A stretch of 64,000 nucleotides of DNA from positions 42,852 through 106,851 of the forward strand of contig DIXM01000005.1 in the NCBI GenBank assembly GCA_002436025.1, read 5' to 3'. Positions 23,700 through 32,874 of this stretch are shown here, piece by piece. The notes beneath the pieces are model-generated. The model saw only the letters and a list, made by a program, of their open reading frames with translations. It did no database searches and was not told the DNA's origin. This DNA is from a candidate division Hyd24-12 bacterium UBA6080. Lineage in GTDB: Bacteria > Fermentibacterota > Fermentibacteria > Fermentibacterales > JCC-6. Positions within the stretch are counted from its first letter, which is position 1; every line of letters begins with the position of its first letter. The translations under genes were made by a program, and so were the position numbers.

Positions 23700-24668
23700 T
23701 TGAGGGGAAACCCGTTGGAGTTCATGCTTCCAAAGTCCGCAGGAAAGGTCATCGTCGGAGTTCTGGTTTTGATCTGGCTTCTCACTGCGGGACCATTTTA
23801 CATCGTGGGCCCGGAACAGGAGGGTGTGATCCTCACGTTCGGGCGGTACACCGCCACCACGGGGCCGGGCTTCCACCTGAAGTTCCCCTGGCCCATCCAG
23901 ACCGTGTTCAAACCCGATGTGAATGTGGTCCAGCGCATCGAGTTCGGCTACCGTTCCATACCCAACACAGATCCCCAGCGTTACAGGGGCTTCGACAACG
24001 ACCCGGAGATGCTCTCCGAAGCCCAGATGCTCACCGGCGACGAGAACATCATCAACGTCTCCGCCATCGTTCAGTACCGCATCACCGACGCCAGATCGTA
24101 CCTTTTCAACGTCAGGGGTCCCGAGGCCACGCTGCGTGACATCACCGAGGCCAGCATCAGACAGGTGATAGGCGACAACGCCATCGACGCGGTGCTAACC
24201 ACCGGGAAACTCGACCTTCAGATCCGCATCCAGGCGGAAGTTCAGTCCCTTGCCGACCTCTACGGCATGGGCGTGAACATCGTTGCGGTTCAACTCAAGG
24301 ACGTTCAGCCGCCCGACCAGGTCTTCTTCGCGTTCAAGGACGTGGCCACAGCCAGGGAGGACATGCAGGCCTACCTGAACGAGGCCGAATCCTACCGCAA
24401 CCAGGTGATACCCGAAGCCAGGGCTGACTCAGTGACCATGGTCAACGAAGCCCTGGGGTACGCCACCGTGAGGATCAACAGGGCCCTGGGCGACGCCGAC
24501 AGGTTCATTGCCGTTGCCGAAGAGTACCGCAAGAACCCGCAGACCACGGCCATCCGCCTGCACCTTGAAACACTCGAGACAGTCCTTGCCCGGATGGACC
24601 TCACCATCGTTGACGGTGATGCAGGGGCGCTGACCCACTACGGTCTCGGAACGGGAGGCGGACGATGA
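23700..24668 (+). CDS. hflK: HflK-type SPFH membrane protein
   Basis: HflK with HflC forms a large membrane cage around the FtsH protease. One N-terminal membrane helix (VIVGVLVLIWLLTAGPFY) is followed by the SPFH/PHB domain (EGVILTFGRYTATTGPGFHLKFPWP, NIINVSAIVQYRITD) and a helical C-terminal region with Glu/Ala-rich repeats. I chose TTG 23700, which has AAAGGGGG seven bases upstream, giving 322 residues; the frame is open to 23682. It overlaps hflC by ATGA. Orthologues often have a Gly-rich N-terminal cytoplasmic tail, which is nearly absent here. Confidence 0.9.
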   Translation: MRGNPLEFMLPKSAGKVIVGVLVLIWLLTAGPFYIVGPEQEGVILTFGRYTATTGPGFHLKFPWPIQTVFKPDVNVVQRIEFGYRSIPNTDPQRYRGFDNDPEMLSEAQMLTGDENIINVSAIVQYRITDARSYLFNVRGPEATLRDITEASIRQVIGDNAIDAVLTTGKLDLQIRIQAEVQSLADLYGMGVNIVAVQLKDVQPPDQVFFAFKDVATAREDMQAYLNEAESYRNQVIPEARADSVTMVNEALGYATVRINRALGDADRFIAVAEEYRKNPQTTAIRLHLETLETVLARMDLTIVDGDAGALTHYGLGTGGGR

Positions 24669-25753
24669 AAAAGTTCAGCGGATGCCTGATACTCGTCTTG
24701 ATCACGGTCGTGATCCTTGTACTCACCGGCACCCTCTTCATAGTCAACGAGACACAGCAGGCAGTGGTCCTGCAGTTGGGCAAACCCATCCGGGTGATCG
24801 TGGGCAACCGCACCGATGAGGAGTTGGCCGCTCTTCAGGAATGGATGGACGCCAACGCGCCCGACGTTTCCCTCACCGAAGGCGCTGGGCTGTACGTCAA
24901 GGTTCCTTTCCTGCAGCAGGTTACCATCCTCGATGACCGCGTGCTCGAGTACGACGACGACCCCGCCGATGTAGTCACGCGGGACAAGAAGCACATTCAG
25001 GCCGACTGCTACGCCAGGTGGCGGATACAGAACCCCCTCCTCTTCCTGCAGAGCGTGCGTTCGGAGAGGGAAGCGCTTGACAGGCTCGATGACGTCATCT
25101 ACTCCGAACTCAGGCAGGAACTGGGAAAAAGCGACCTCATAAACATCGTACGCAGCACCAACGACCCTGTCGGCCTCAACTCCTACGTCCAGCTCGTGAA
25201 CAGCATGACCCTGTCCGACTCCACCCGCGACATCATCATGGCCGACGGCGAGGTCGTCGAGATCATCCCCATGCTAAGGGTTCCCGCCGGCGAAGGCCGC
25301 GAGGTGATACTGAACAGGGTCACCGAGAACAGCCGCAGGCTGGCTTCACAGTACGGCATCCACATCCTCGACATCAGGATCAAAAGGGCCGACCTTCCCG
25401 CCGAGAACCAGGCCGCAGTGTTTTCCAGGATGCAGGCGGAGAGGAACCGCATATCCACCAGGTACAGGGCCGAGGGGCACCGAATGGCCAGAACGATACT
25501 GGCCGAGACCGACCTGAAGGTCGACAGCATCTCAAGCCAGGCCCAGAGGCTTGCGCTGTCCATCCAGGGAAGGGCTGACAGCACCGCCGCCGCCATCTAC
25601 GCCGGGGCTTACCAGGCGTACCCCGACTTCTACAGGTTCACGCGGTCACTCGAAGCCCTCGAGTCGGTCATCGATTCCACCGACGCTGCGGTCCTCAGCA
25701 CCGAAGGCGTTTTCAACCTTCTTCTCTCGACTCCCGGGCGCTTCCAGGAGTAG
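24665..25753 (+). CDS. hflC: HflC-type SPFH membrane protein
   Basis: The partner of HflK, 362 residues. It has an N-terminal membrane anchor (LILVLITVVILVLTGTLFIV), the SPFH start NETQQAVVLQLGKPI, KVPFLQQVTILDDRVLEYD, and a long helical region with EGHRMARTILAETD near residue 275. A stretch around residues 45-75 is longer than in Escherichia coli HflC. It is translationally coupled to hflK and followed immediately by the RmlD-like gene. It should control membrane-protein quality through FtsH, for which there is no gene in this window. Confidence 0.92.
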   Translation: MKKFSGCLILVLITVVILVLTGTLFIVNETQQAVVLQLGKPIRVIVGNRTDEELAALQEWMDANAPDVSLTEGAGLYVKVPFLQQVTILDDRVLEYDDDPADVVTRDKKHIQADCYARWRIQNPLLFLQSVRSEREALDRLDDVIYSELRQELGKSDLINIVRSTNDPVGLNSYVQLVNSMTLSDSTRDIIMADGEVVEIIPMLRVPAGEGREVILNRVTENSRRLASQYGIHILDIRIKRADLPAENQAAVFSRMQAERNRISTRYRAEGHRMARTILAETDLKVDSISSQAQRLALSIQGRADSTAAAIYAGAYQAYPDFYRFTRSLEALESVIDSTDAAVLSTEGVFNLLLSTPGRFQE

Positions 25754-25754
25754 G

Positions 25755-26528
25755 GTGACCACTGTCCTCTTCGGCGCCACCGGCAGACTCGGCACCGCCC
25801 TGCGAAGGACATCGCGGGGCGGCAGCCTTGTCTGCCTGAGCCGAAGCGGCGATTCTGATACAACACGGGCCGACCTTACGACAACGCCTCCGGAACACCT
25901 CTTCCCGGTAAAGGCCGATGCTGCGATAAACTGCGCTGCGGTAAGCTCCACTGGCGGATGCCTGGCCGACCCGGCACGCGCCTTCCTGCTCAACAGCGTC
26001 TGGCCCTGGAAACTCGCGCTCCATTGCAGGGAGAACCGCATCAGATTGTTGCACATGTCAACGGACCTGGTCTGGTCAGGCGGCATCCCCCCATACAAAA
26101 GGAACTCACCGGCGGTGCCCATGTCTTTCTACGGCTGGACCAAGCTTCTGGGTGACATCGTTGTAACGAGGCACAACCCCGACGCGCTTGTGGTGAGGAC
26201 ATCGGTTCTGGTGGGGGAGGTGGGCGCCAGTCAGACAACCTTCTCGGAAGACATCCTTTCGGGCCGCGCCACAAGGTTCTACGCCGACTCCATAAGGCAT
26301 CACACAGGCATCATGCCACTCGCGGAAGAACTGCACCGGCTCGCATCGGGCAGCAGAAAGGGCGTCATCCTTGTCGCATCCCCCCTAGCCATGAGCAGGC
26401 TGGGCTACGCCGCCGGGCTGATTCCCGAGCCCGGTCAGGCTCTCGCCCCCCGGGGGGTGCCCCGTAACCTCACCATGCTGCCGGACATCGGGATTCTGGC
26501 CGGTCCGGTTGATTCCATCCGCGATTAA
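25755..26528 (+). CDS. RmlD-like NAD(P)-dependent sugar reductase
   Basis: The 257-residue protein starts at GTG 25755, one base after the hflC stop. The dinucleotide motif is GATGRLGTALRR; LLHMSTDLVWSG and FYGWTKLLGD supply the Ser/Tyr-x-x-x-Lys catalytic set of short-chain sugar dehydratases/reductases. It resembles dTDP-4-dehydrorhamnose reductase but is shorter than the usual 290-300 residues and has a compact C-terminal lobe. Together with two rhamnosyltransferase-like genes, a rhamnose-type pathway is plausible, although rmlA, rmlB and rmlC are not here. Confidence 0.75.
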   Translation: MTTVLFGATGRLGTALRRTSRGGSLVCLSRSGDSDTTRADLTTTPPEHLFPVKADAAINCAAVSSTGGCLADPARAFLLNSVWPWKLALHCRENRIRLLHMSTDLVWSGGIPPYKRNSPAVPMSFYGWTKLLGDIVVTRHNPDALVVRTSVLVGEVGASQTTFSEDILSGRATRFYADSIRHHTGIMPLAEELHRLASGSRKGVILVASPLAMSRLGYAAGLIPEPGQALAPRGVPRNLTMLPDIGILAGPVDSIRD

Positions 26529-26723
26529 AAGCAGCTGTTGTTGAGGATCCGTACTGCAATCAAATCCACCCGGCCAGCAATTGTCGCACAATTTAGACTC
26601 CTTGATTTGTAATCATGGGAGAATGGCTACTACCTCCGGTTGGTCGAGTGGGGTATGTTATCAATCAGTTTCAGGTAGGTTTGTTTTGCGATATTCAGGT
26701 TTTTACTGAAGGTGGTAGGGCGT

Positions 26724-28226
26724 ATGCGTTGGTACAAGTTCCTGAAGACTGCAGTCCCATCAGGACCCCGCGACCCCGAACCCCGCGTTAAATCCCCCAT
26801 GAAGGACGCTCTTATCGGACTACTCTGCGTTCTACCGTTATGGGGATTGCTGGTTTACGGAGCCCTGAGCTTCGAAATGGACGATGCCCTTATCTACGCA
26901 CGCTATTTTCGGAATTGCATCCAGCACGGCGAATTGACGTTCAATCTCGGTCAAAGGTGGCTGGCACTCACTTCTCCCCTTTACACCTATTCTTCGCTGT
27001 TTATTGCATGGGTTACCGGCAGGATCATTCCGTCCGTGAACCTGTTCTGCGGCATCCTCCTGCTTGGGGCATCCCTGGGGCTGCAATACCTGGTGGCTAG
27101 ACTTACAGGACGCCGGCTTGCAGGCTTTTTCGCCCTGGCGCTCGTTATCTGCTCTCCATTCTTCTACTACTGTTTCGGTCTGGAAACCACTCTCGTGATG
27201 CTGCTTACGGTTGTCGCCCTGATCCTGTACCTGCATGAAGCATATAAGGCCTTGTCGTATGTTCTCGGCATTCTTCTGATAACAAGAATAGATACGGGTC
27301 TGTTCCTTGTCGCCGTTTTACTGGAGCTTATCAGGCAGAAGGGCTGGCTCTGGATCAGGAGCAAAGCCGTTCTACTGGTTCCCATTCTTGCTCCGCTTGT
27401 GGCGGTATCGGTGTTTCATCGCATCTGTTACACCAACTCATCCCTGTACACCGCCATAGCCAAAGTGGGACAGGGCTTTTCAGGCTACTGGGGAACCTGG
27501 CCTCTGTCATTCATCGACATTCGATGGCACAAGGGTCTTTTCTGGGGCACCCATATCTGGCTGTGCGTTCCCATGGCCCTGCTTGCCTTCACCGGTGCCT
27601 TTATGGTGCGCGGCAGGCGCCTGAACCGTGTAATCATCACCTATCTAGTCCTCTACGGCGGGGTGTTCACACTCCTCAACTCCCCGAACTACCACTGGTA
27701 CTATGCGCCGTTCTACCTTTTCGGGCTGGGCTATGCCGGAATTGCCCTGGCTGAGATCGTCCACAGGAGCCTTTCCATAAGCAACCCAATCCGGCGGTTG
27801 ACCGCCGGGGTTCTCTCAATCGCCCTGGCTGCTCTGTTCATGGTTTCCATCGCTTTGCTTGCCTATCGCGACACCTCCACCTTCGGCCCTAACAGGAGGT
27901 ATCTCTCGACCGCCGTTTTCATCGAGGAGCACTGCCCTCCCGAGGCATCGGTGGCCACCGTCGAGATCGGCGCCATCGGATGGTACTGCCCCGACCGTGA
28001 GATCATAGACATCCTCGGCCTGATCACCGAAGGCAACGCAGAAGCGATAGCCAGAAAGGACGTAGTCAGCTGGCTGTACCGCAACAACCCGGACTGCATC
28101 CTCGTGCACGATCCGTTGTGGGTCTTTGAAGAGGTTGTCACCGAGGCGGAAAGTATCGGCATGTATCAGGAGTTCCCGGGGTATGAGGTGAACGGTTTTC
28201 GGCTCCTGCGACGGGTGAACCCTTAG
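26724..28226 (+). CDS. Membrane protein resembling GT-C arabinosyl/mannosyl transferases
   Basis: The 500-residue protein has about ten hydrophobic helices. The first loop carries FEMDDALIYARYFRNC, the Asp-Asp motif of GT-C enzymes that take sugars from polyprenyl phosphates, followed by GQRWLALTSPLYTYSS. A soluble C-terminal domain begins near residue 385 (GPNRRYLSTAVFIEEHCP). ATG 26724 has GAAGGTGG eight bases upstream; GTG 26712 is an alternative. The gene is visibly less GC-rich than its neighbours and follows about 195 bases of AT-richer intergenic DNA, so it may be acquired. It likely extends a cell-surface glycan at the outer face of the membrane. Confidence 0.7.
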   Translation: MRWYKFLKTAVPSGPRDPEPRVKSPMKDALIGLLCVLPLWGLLVYGALSFEMDDALIYARYFRNCIQHGELTFNLGQRWLALTSPLYTYSSLFIAWVTGRIIPSVNLFCGILLLGASLGLQYLVARLTGRRLAGFFALALVICSPFFYYCFGLETTLVMLLTVVALILYLHEAYKALSYVLGILLITRIDTGLFLVAVLLELIRQKGWLWIRSKAVLLVPILAPLVAVSVFHRICYTNSSLYTAIAKVGQGFSGYWGTWPLSFIDIRWHKGLFWGTHIWLCVPMALLAFTGAFMVRGRRLNRVIITYLVLYGGVFTLLNSPNYHWYYAPFYLFGLGYAGIALAEIVHRSLSISNPIRRLTAGVLSIALAALFMVSIALLAYRDTSTFGPNRRYLSTAVFIEEHCPPEASVATVEIGAIGWYCPDREIIDILGLITEGNAEAIARKDVVSWLYRNNPDCILVHDPLWVFEEVVTEAESIGMYQEFPGYEVNGFRLLRRVNP

Positions 28227-28376
28227 TCACTGCCCTGCCCTGCAGTTTTTTGGGATCAACCAGGTATGAAGGCCGAAACTGTTGTCCATGATGCGTGACA
28301 GAAAGCAATGGCTTTACCGTAAAAACCCGCACTATTATCTTCGCTTGCATAATCCGCAACCCAAGGGGCTGTTGAA

Positions 28377-29140
28377 ATGACTCTGACCAGTAGTCACACA
28401 AACGAGGCCGGACCAATGGATGCCGGAAGGATACGCCAGCTCTTCAACGGCTGGGAGCTTGATGAACCATCAAGGCACTACATCAGGTTCCACGCGAGGC
28501 GGTTCGCATTCCTTCTGAAACTGCTTGATGAGTGCATCGGGACAATGCCCGGGAAGAGTTGCGCCAGGCTTCTCGACATTGGCCCCAACTACCTCACCTC
28601 GCTGCTGCGGGGGGGGGGGGGATTTCTCAAACTGTTGACAGTCTTGGTTTTTGGGATGACCGCTTCAAGTGCCGGGACAGCGACACCCACTACGAATTCG
28701 ATCTGAGGAACATTGTTGACAGGTCATTGTGGCCACGGCCCCCTCTGTACGACCTGGTGGTGATGGCCGAGGTGATAGAGCATCTGCCGGTCGATTCCCC
28801 TGATGTGTTCGCTTTTCTGGCAAGCCTTGTCAAATCCGGCGGATCCCTGTTCCTGCAGACACCGAACGCGTGCTCCCTGCCCAAACGCCTCAAAATGCTG
28901 AGCGGAAGGAATCCCTTCGAGCTCATTCATGACGACCTTCACGACCCGGGGCATGTTCGGGAGTATACGGTCCGCGAGCTGAAGGGTTTTGCAGCAGCAG
29001 CTGGGTTCAAAGTTCAAAGGGTTTACACCGCGAACTACTTCTCCGGTGAAAAGTGGCACTCCAGGGTCCTTGCCGGGGTATCCCCTGCATTGCCCGCCAC
29101 TCTCCGCAACGGCATCACATTGTGGCTTGTGAGGGAATAG
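28377..29140 (+). pseudogene. SAM-dependent methyltransferase split by a G13 tract (phase-variable, broken, or read error)
   Basis: The first part (28377-28621) starts with ATG after AAGGGG and reads to the class I methyltransferase glycine motif (ARLLDIGPNYLTSLL). At 28609-28621 there are 13 consecutive Gs. The second part continues in another frame to 29140 with VDSLGFWDDRF, YDLVVMAEVIEHLPVD, GGSLFLQTPN and REYTVRELKGFAAAAGF, all expected for the rest of the same domain. A tract of 11 or 14 Gs would restore one frame of about 254-255 codons. The product would methylate a small molecule or sugar. Slipped-strand switching, decay and sequencing error fit equally until reads are checked. Confidence 0.8.
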
Positions 29141-29191
29141 GCCGGTTCAGGTCTTCCCTCGGCAGAAACCTGGAAAACCAATCCCGGGGCA

Positions 29192-29554
29192 CTAGTTCAA
29201 AGTGAATGACCAGACTGCCGACCATGGCGTGTATGTTGACTGGCCCGACACCGAAGCGCGAACCCTCCACCACCATGTTCCGGCAGCTCCCGGGCTGACA
29301 ACCGCCGTTATTGATGTTAAAACGGTTTCAACGGGATTCTGCATCGAGGCGTTTGATGCCACCTGGTGATAGTACTTTGTGGCTCCGGTCACCGCATCCC
29401 AGGCAAAAGTCACATCGGGACCGGTTACTGTTGCCCCGTCAGTGGGGCTGACAAGCGCGGGTCCCTGTCCCTGGGTTCCGGGATCACTGGGTGAACTCCC
29501 GCAGCCGGACGCAAAAAGAAGAACCCCAAGAAGAACAGCATTTCTTAAAATCAT
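29192..29554 (-). CDS. Small lipoprotein with fibronectin-like domain
   Basis: ATG 29554, preceded by GAGGAA, begins a lipoprotein signal ending in the lipobox FASGC (MILRNAVLLGVLLFASGC), giving 120 residues. The mature part has a Ser/Pro/Gly linker and one FnIII-like sandwich (ALVSPTDGATVTGPDVTFAW, ATKYYHQVAS, GTWWWRVRA). It stands alone between the interrupted methyltransferase and uvrA. Such domains bind carbohydrate or protein partners at the surface; no specific role is visible. Confidence 0.75.
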   Translation of the reverse strand: MILRNAVLLGVLLFASGCGSSPSDPGTQGQGPALVSPTDGATVTGPDVTFAWDAVTGATKYYHQVASNASMQNPVETVLTSITAVVSPGAAGTWWWRVRASVSGQSTYTPWSAVWSFTLN

Positions 29555-29763
29555 TCCGTTCCTCATCTGTGAAAGCTTCAATCTTCCCTTTTCCCGTTCC
29601 AGGCATGTTCACCAGGCAATAATCCAAAAGGGCTTGTTGTGTTCCCCTTTGTTACTTCCACGAATAGAGGGTGAAGTCGATGTCAGGTGTGGAAGACAAT
29701 GCGTATTGAGCTTCCCTGGTTGTACGCGGCATCACACTTCTGCATGCAAGGGAAGAGCCCGGT

Positions 29764-32607
29764 TCAGGCTTTTGTTCCTGCCGACCGCTCGATGACCTGT
29801 GTCAGGTAATGGCCGGTGGGCGATTCGGGGTGCGCGGCAATGTCATCCGGGGTTCCCACGGCGATTATCATTCCACCGCCACCGCCGCCTTCGGGGCCAA
29901 GGTCCACTATCCAGTCCGCGTTCTTCACCACATCAAGGTTGTGCTCGATGACTATCACAGTATTGCCGGCGTTCACAAGGCGGTCCAGCACTATGAGAAG
30001 CCGGTTCACGTCGTGCGGGTGGAGGCCCGTTGTGGGTTCGTCGAGGATGTAGAGCGTGTGGGTCGTGGAGGGTCTTGCCAGCTCCCTGGCCAGCTTGACC
30101 CTCTGGGCCTCGCCCCCCGAAAGCGTTGTGGCGGGCTGCCCCAGCCTTATGTAACCAAGCCCGACGTCCGAAAGCACTTTTATGGTGCTTGACACCTGGG
30201 GGATGCGCTCGAAGAGGGTCATGGCGTCGTCGACGGTGAGGTTCAGGACGTCGGATATGCTGTAGTTCCTGAACTTCACCCGGAGGGTCTCCCTGTTGAA
30301 CCTGAGGCCGTGGCACGTGTCGCACTCAACGTAGACGTCGGGCAGGAAGTGCATTTCAATCCGCTTCACGCCCGCGCCGCCGCAGTCTTCGCACCTGCCG
30401 CCCTTCACGTTGAAGCTGAACCTGCCGGGCTTGTAACCCCTGACCTTCGATTCGGGAAGCTCGGCGAAGAGGTTCCTGATGGAGTCGAATGTTTTCGTGT
30501 ATGTGGCTGGGTTGGACCTGGGGGTCCTTCCTATCGGGTCCTGCGAGATGCAGATAACCTTGTCCACCTTCTCGATGCCTGTCATCTCGGTGAACGGGCC
30601 GGGGCGAAGGCTGGCGGGGCCTGTACCCAGGGCTGAGGCAACGGCGGGGTAGAGCGTCTGGGTGATGAGGCTGCTTTTGCCTGAGCCTGACACGCCTGTG
30701 ATGCACACCATCTTGCCCAGGGGGATGGACAGGTCGACGCTTTTCAGATTGTGCAGCGAGGCGCCCCTTATTTTCAAAGTGCCGTGGGAGTGCTTTCTTG
30801 GTGAAGCGAGCCTGACGATGGTCTTCCTGCCCGAGAGGTAGTCGCCGGTTAAGGAGGCGGGGTTGTCCATGATCTCACGGGGTGTGCCCTGGGCGATAAG
30901 GTTGCCCCCGCTTGTGCCGGCGCCTGGCCCGAAGTCCAGTATGTGGTCGGCCTTGAGCAGGGTCTCGGGGTCGTGCTCGACAACAAGAACGGTGTTCTCG
31001 AGGTCTCTCAGATGGAAAAGCGTGGTGACCAGCCTTGAGGTATCGCGGGGGTGCAGCCCCACGGTGGGCTCGTCCAGAACGTAAAGGACCCCGGTGAGCC
31101 CGCTGCCTATCTGGCTGGCCAGCCTTATCCGCTGGGCTTCCCCGCCGGCCAGGGTGGGGGCTGGTCTGTCGAGTGCAAGGTAGTGGAGGCCCACGTCCCG
31201 CAGGAAACCGAGCCTGGCCGATATCTCCTTGAGAAGACCCGTGGCGATAATGGCCTTGGACGGCTCAAGATCCAGGCTGTTGAAGAAAGCGTCGGCCTCG
31301 CCCACGGTCATGGATGACACCTGGGCCATGGAGACCCCGCAGAAAAGGACCGCGCGGGATTCGGGGCGAAGCCTGGTGCCGCCGCAGTCCTCGCAGGTGT
31401 AACGCCTGAAGTACTTCTCGTACTGCTCTCGCATGCCCTCGCTGCTTGTGCTTCGCTGAAGCCTTTCAAGCCTTGGGATAACGCCCTCGAAGGGGCCGGT
31501 CCAGCTTCCCTGGCTTGACGAACCCTGCCAGTCGAATCTCACAGGCTTGTCGCCGGAACCGTACAGGACAAGGTTCCTTGTCTCCTGCGAAAGCCTTTTC
31601 CAGGGGGTGCCCACGTTGAACTCGAACTCACGGGCAAGGCTCTTCAGTGCTGCCGACACCCATCCGTGCGGGATGCCCCAGGGCGCCACCGCTCCGTCCC
31701 TCACGGAAAGGGCGGGCCGGGGGACGACGAGGTCGGGGTCGACCCTGATCTGAAAACCCAGCCCCGAGCAGCTCCGGCACATGCCCAACGGGTTGTTGAA
31801 ACTGAAGAGCTGGGGGGTCAGTTCGGGCATGCTGATGCCGCAGATCACGCACGCGCTCTTCTCACTCATGAGGGTTTCTTCGCCGGTGTCGGCGTCGATG
31901 ACCGCAAGTATGCCCTCGCCCTCTTTAACGGCTGTCTCGACCGAGTCCGCCAGGCGGCTCTCGATGCCGGGCCCGACCTGTATCCGGTCCACCACGATGT
32001 GCAGGGAATGGCGTTTTTTCGGGTCGAGCTGCCTGAGGTCGTCTATCTGTGTAACGACGCCGTCGAGGATCACCCTTACGAAGCCTTTTTTTCTGATGTC
32101 GGTGATGAGGTCGGCCCGGGCGCCCTTCCTGTTAAGAATGACCGGTGCCGCAACCATGATCCGGGTGCCCTGCGGCATTTTGAGTATCCTGTCGGTCATC
32201 TGCTGAACGGTCTGGGAGGAGACTGGTCTGCCGCAGGTGGGACAGTGGGGCTCGCCCACCCTGGCAAAGAGCACACGCAGGTAGTCCGCTATCTCGGTTA
32301 CGGTGCCCACTGTGGAGCGGGGGTTGTGGCTCACCGTCTTTTGTTCGATGGCTATGGCCGGGGAGAGGCCTTCGATGGAGTCGTAGTCGGGTTTGTCCAT
32401 CTGGCCCAGGAACTGCCTGGCGTAGGCGGAGAGCGATTCTATGTAGCGTCGCTGTCCTTCGGCGTAGAGCGTGTCGAAGGCGAACGAGCTTTTGCCCGAG
32501 CCCGAAACGCCGCTGAGTACAACAAGCCGGTTCCGGGGAATGTCAACGGATACGCTGTTCAGGTTGTGAACCCTGGCACCCCTGACCCTGATGGTGTGTT
32601 CATTCAA
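29764..32607 (-). CDS. uvrA: Excinuclease ABC subunit A
   Basis: UvrA finds bulky DNA damage and loads UvrB. Starting at TTG 32607 gives 947 residues, the normal size; the upstream 26 open codons have no family resemblance. Two ABC ATPase modules are complete: P-loop GVSGSGKSS near residue 33 and again near 630, signatures LAGGEAQRIRLAS and LSGGEAQRVKLAR, and LDEPT in each. Zinc modules are seen at CVICG...CRSC, CEDCGGTR and CEDCGGAG...CDTCHG. It is divergent from dnaK. A possible -10 box TATATT lies at 32642-32647 on this strand, with no good -35 partner. Confidence 0.97.
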   Translation of the reverse strand: MNEHTIRVRGARVHNLNSVSVDIPRNRLVVLSGVSGSGKSSFAFDTLYAEGQRRYIESLSAYARQFLGQMDKPDYDSIEGLSPAIAIEQKTVSHNPRSTVGTVTEIADYLRVLFARVGEPHCPTCGRPVSSQTVQQMTDRILKMPQGTRIMVAAPVILNRKGARADLITDIRKKGFVRVILDGVVTQIDDLRQLDPKKRHSLHIVVDRIQVGPGIESRLADSVETAVKEGEGILAVIDADTGEETLMSEKSACVICGISMPELTPQLFSFNNPLGMCRSCSGLGFQIRVDPDLVVPRPALSVRDGAVAPWGIPHGWVSAALKSLAREFEFNVGTPWKRLSQETRNLVLYGSGDKPVRFDWQGSSSQGSWTGPFEGVIPRLERLQRSTSSEGMREQYEKYFRRYTCEDCGGTRLRPESRAVLFCGVSMAQVSSMTVGEADAFFNSLDLEPSKAIIATGLLKEISARLGFLRDVGLHYLALDRPAPTLAGGEAQRIRLASQIGSGLTGVLYVLDEPTVGLHPRDTSRLVTTLFHLRDLENTVLVVEHDPETLLKADHILDFGPGAGTSGGNLIAQGTPREIMDNPASLTGDYLSGRKTIVRLASPRKHSHGTLKIRGASLHNLKSVDLSIPLGKMVCITGVSGSGKSSLITQTLYPAVASALGTGPASLRPGPFTEMTGIEKVDKVICISQDPIGRTPRSNPATYTKTFDSIRNLFAELPESKVRGYKPGRFSFNVKGGRCEDCGGAGVKRIEMHFLPDVYVECDTCHGLRFNRETLRVKFRNYSISDVLNLTVDDAMTLFERIPQVSSTIKVLSDVGLGYIRLGQPATTLSGGEAQRVKLARELARPSTTHTLYILDEPTTGLHPHDVNRLLIVLDRLVNAGNTVIVIEHNLDVVKNADWIVDLGPEGGGGGGMIIAVGTPDDIAAHPESPTGHYLTQVIERSAGTKA

Positions 32608-32766
32608 AAAAGCTTGACCGCCTTCCCGGGATAATCTGAAAAATATACCGCCGATGCGGAATTGCGTGCCACAAAGACCCCACAAAATTGCGGTGCATCA
32701 GCCCGTGGGAAGCCACATACACCATAACACAATACGGTACAGCCATATGGGTCATGTCGCGGCAAG

Positions 32767-32782
32767 TGGCAACCATGTTGCT
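32767..32782 (+). promoter_or_regulatory. Sigma-54 (-24/-12) promoter upstream of dnaK
   Basis: TGGCAACCATGTTGCT matches the sigma-54 pattern TGGCAC-N5-TTGCW: GG (32768-32769) and GC (32780-32781) are separated by exactly ten bases, and TGGCA and TTGCT are intact. It faces dnaK. Transcription would start near 32793, leaving about an 80-base leader. No convincing sigma-70 promoter or CIRCE element was found in the same interval. The core also contains the palindrome GCAAC-CAT-GTTGC. Confidence 0.6.
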
Positions 32783-32874
32783 TTTATGCTGGTCAGTAAC
32801 CATGCCGTCAGGAGCTTTCATGGGTTCCTGATTTTGGCGAAGGCCTTTTGAAACCGAAGGAACGGAGGACTGAA

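Noticed and set aside
32656..32671. Minus-strand TGGCACGCAATTCCGC as a sigma-54 promoter for uvrA
   Set aside because: The -24 half is perfect, but GG and GC are 11 bases apart instead of ten, and TTGC is missing.
32686..32874. CIRCE element or sigma-32 promoter upstream of dnaK
   Set aside because: No TTAGCACTC-N9-GAGTGCTAA or close variant, and no convincing sigma-32 boxes, were found in the interval.
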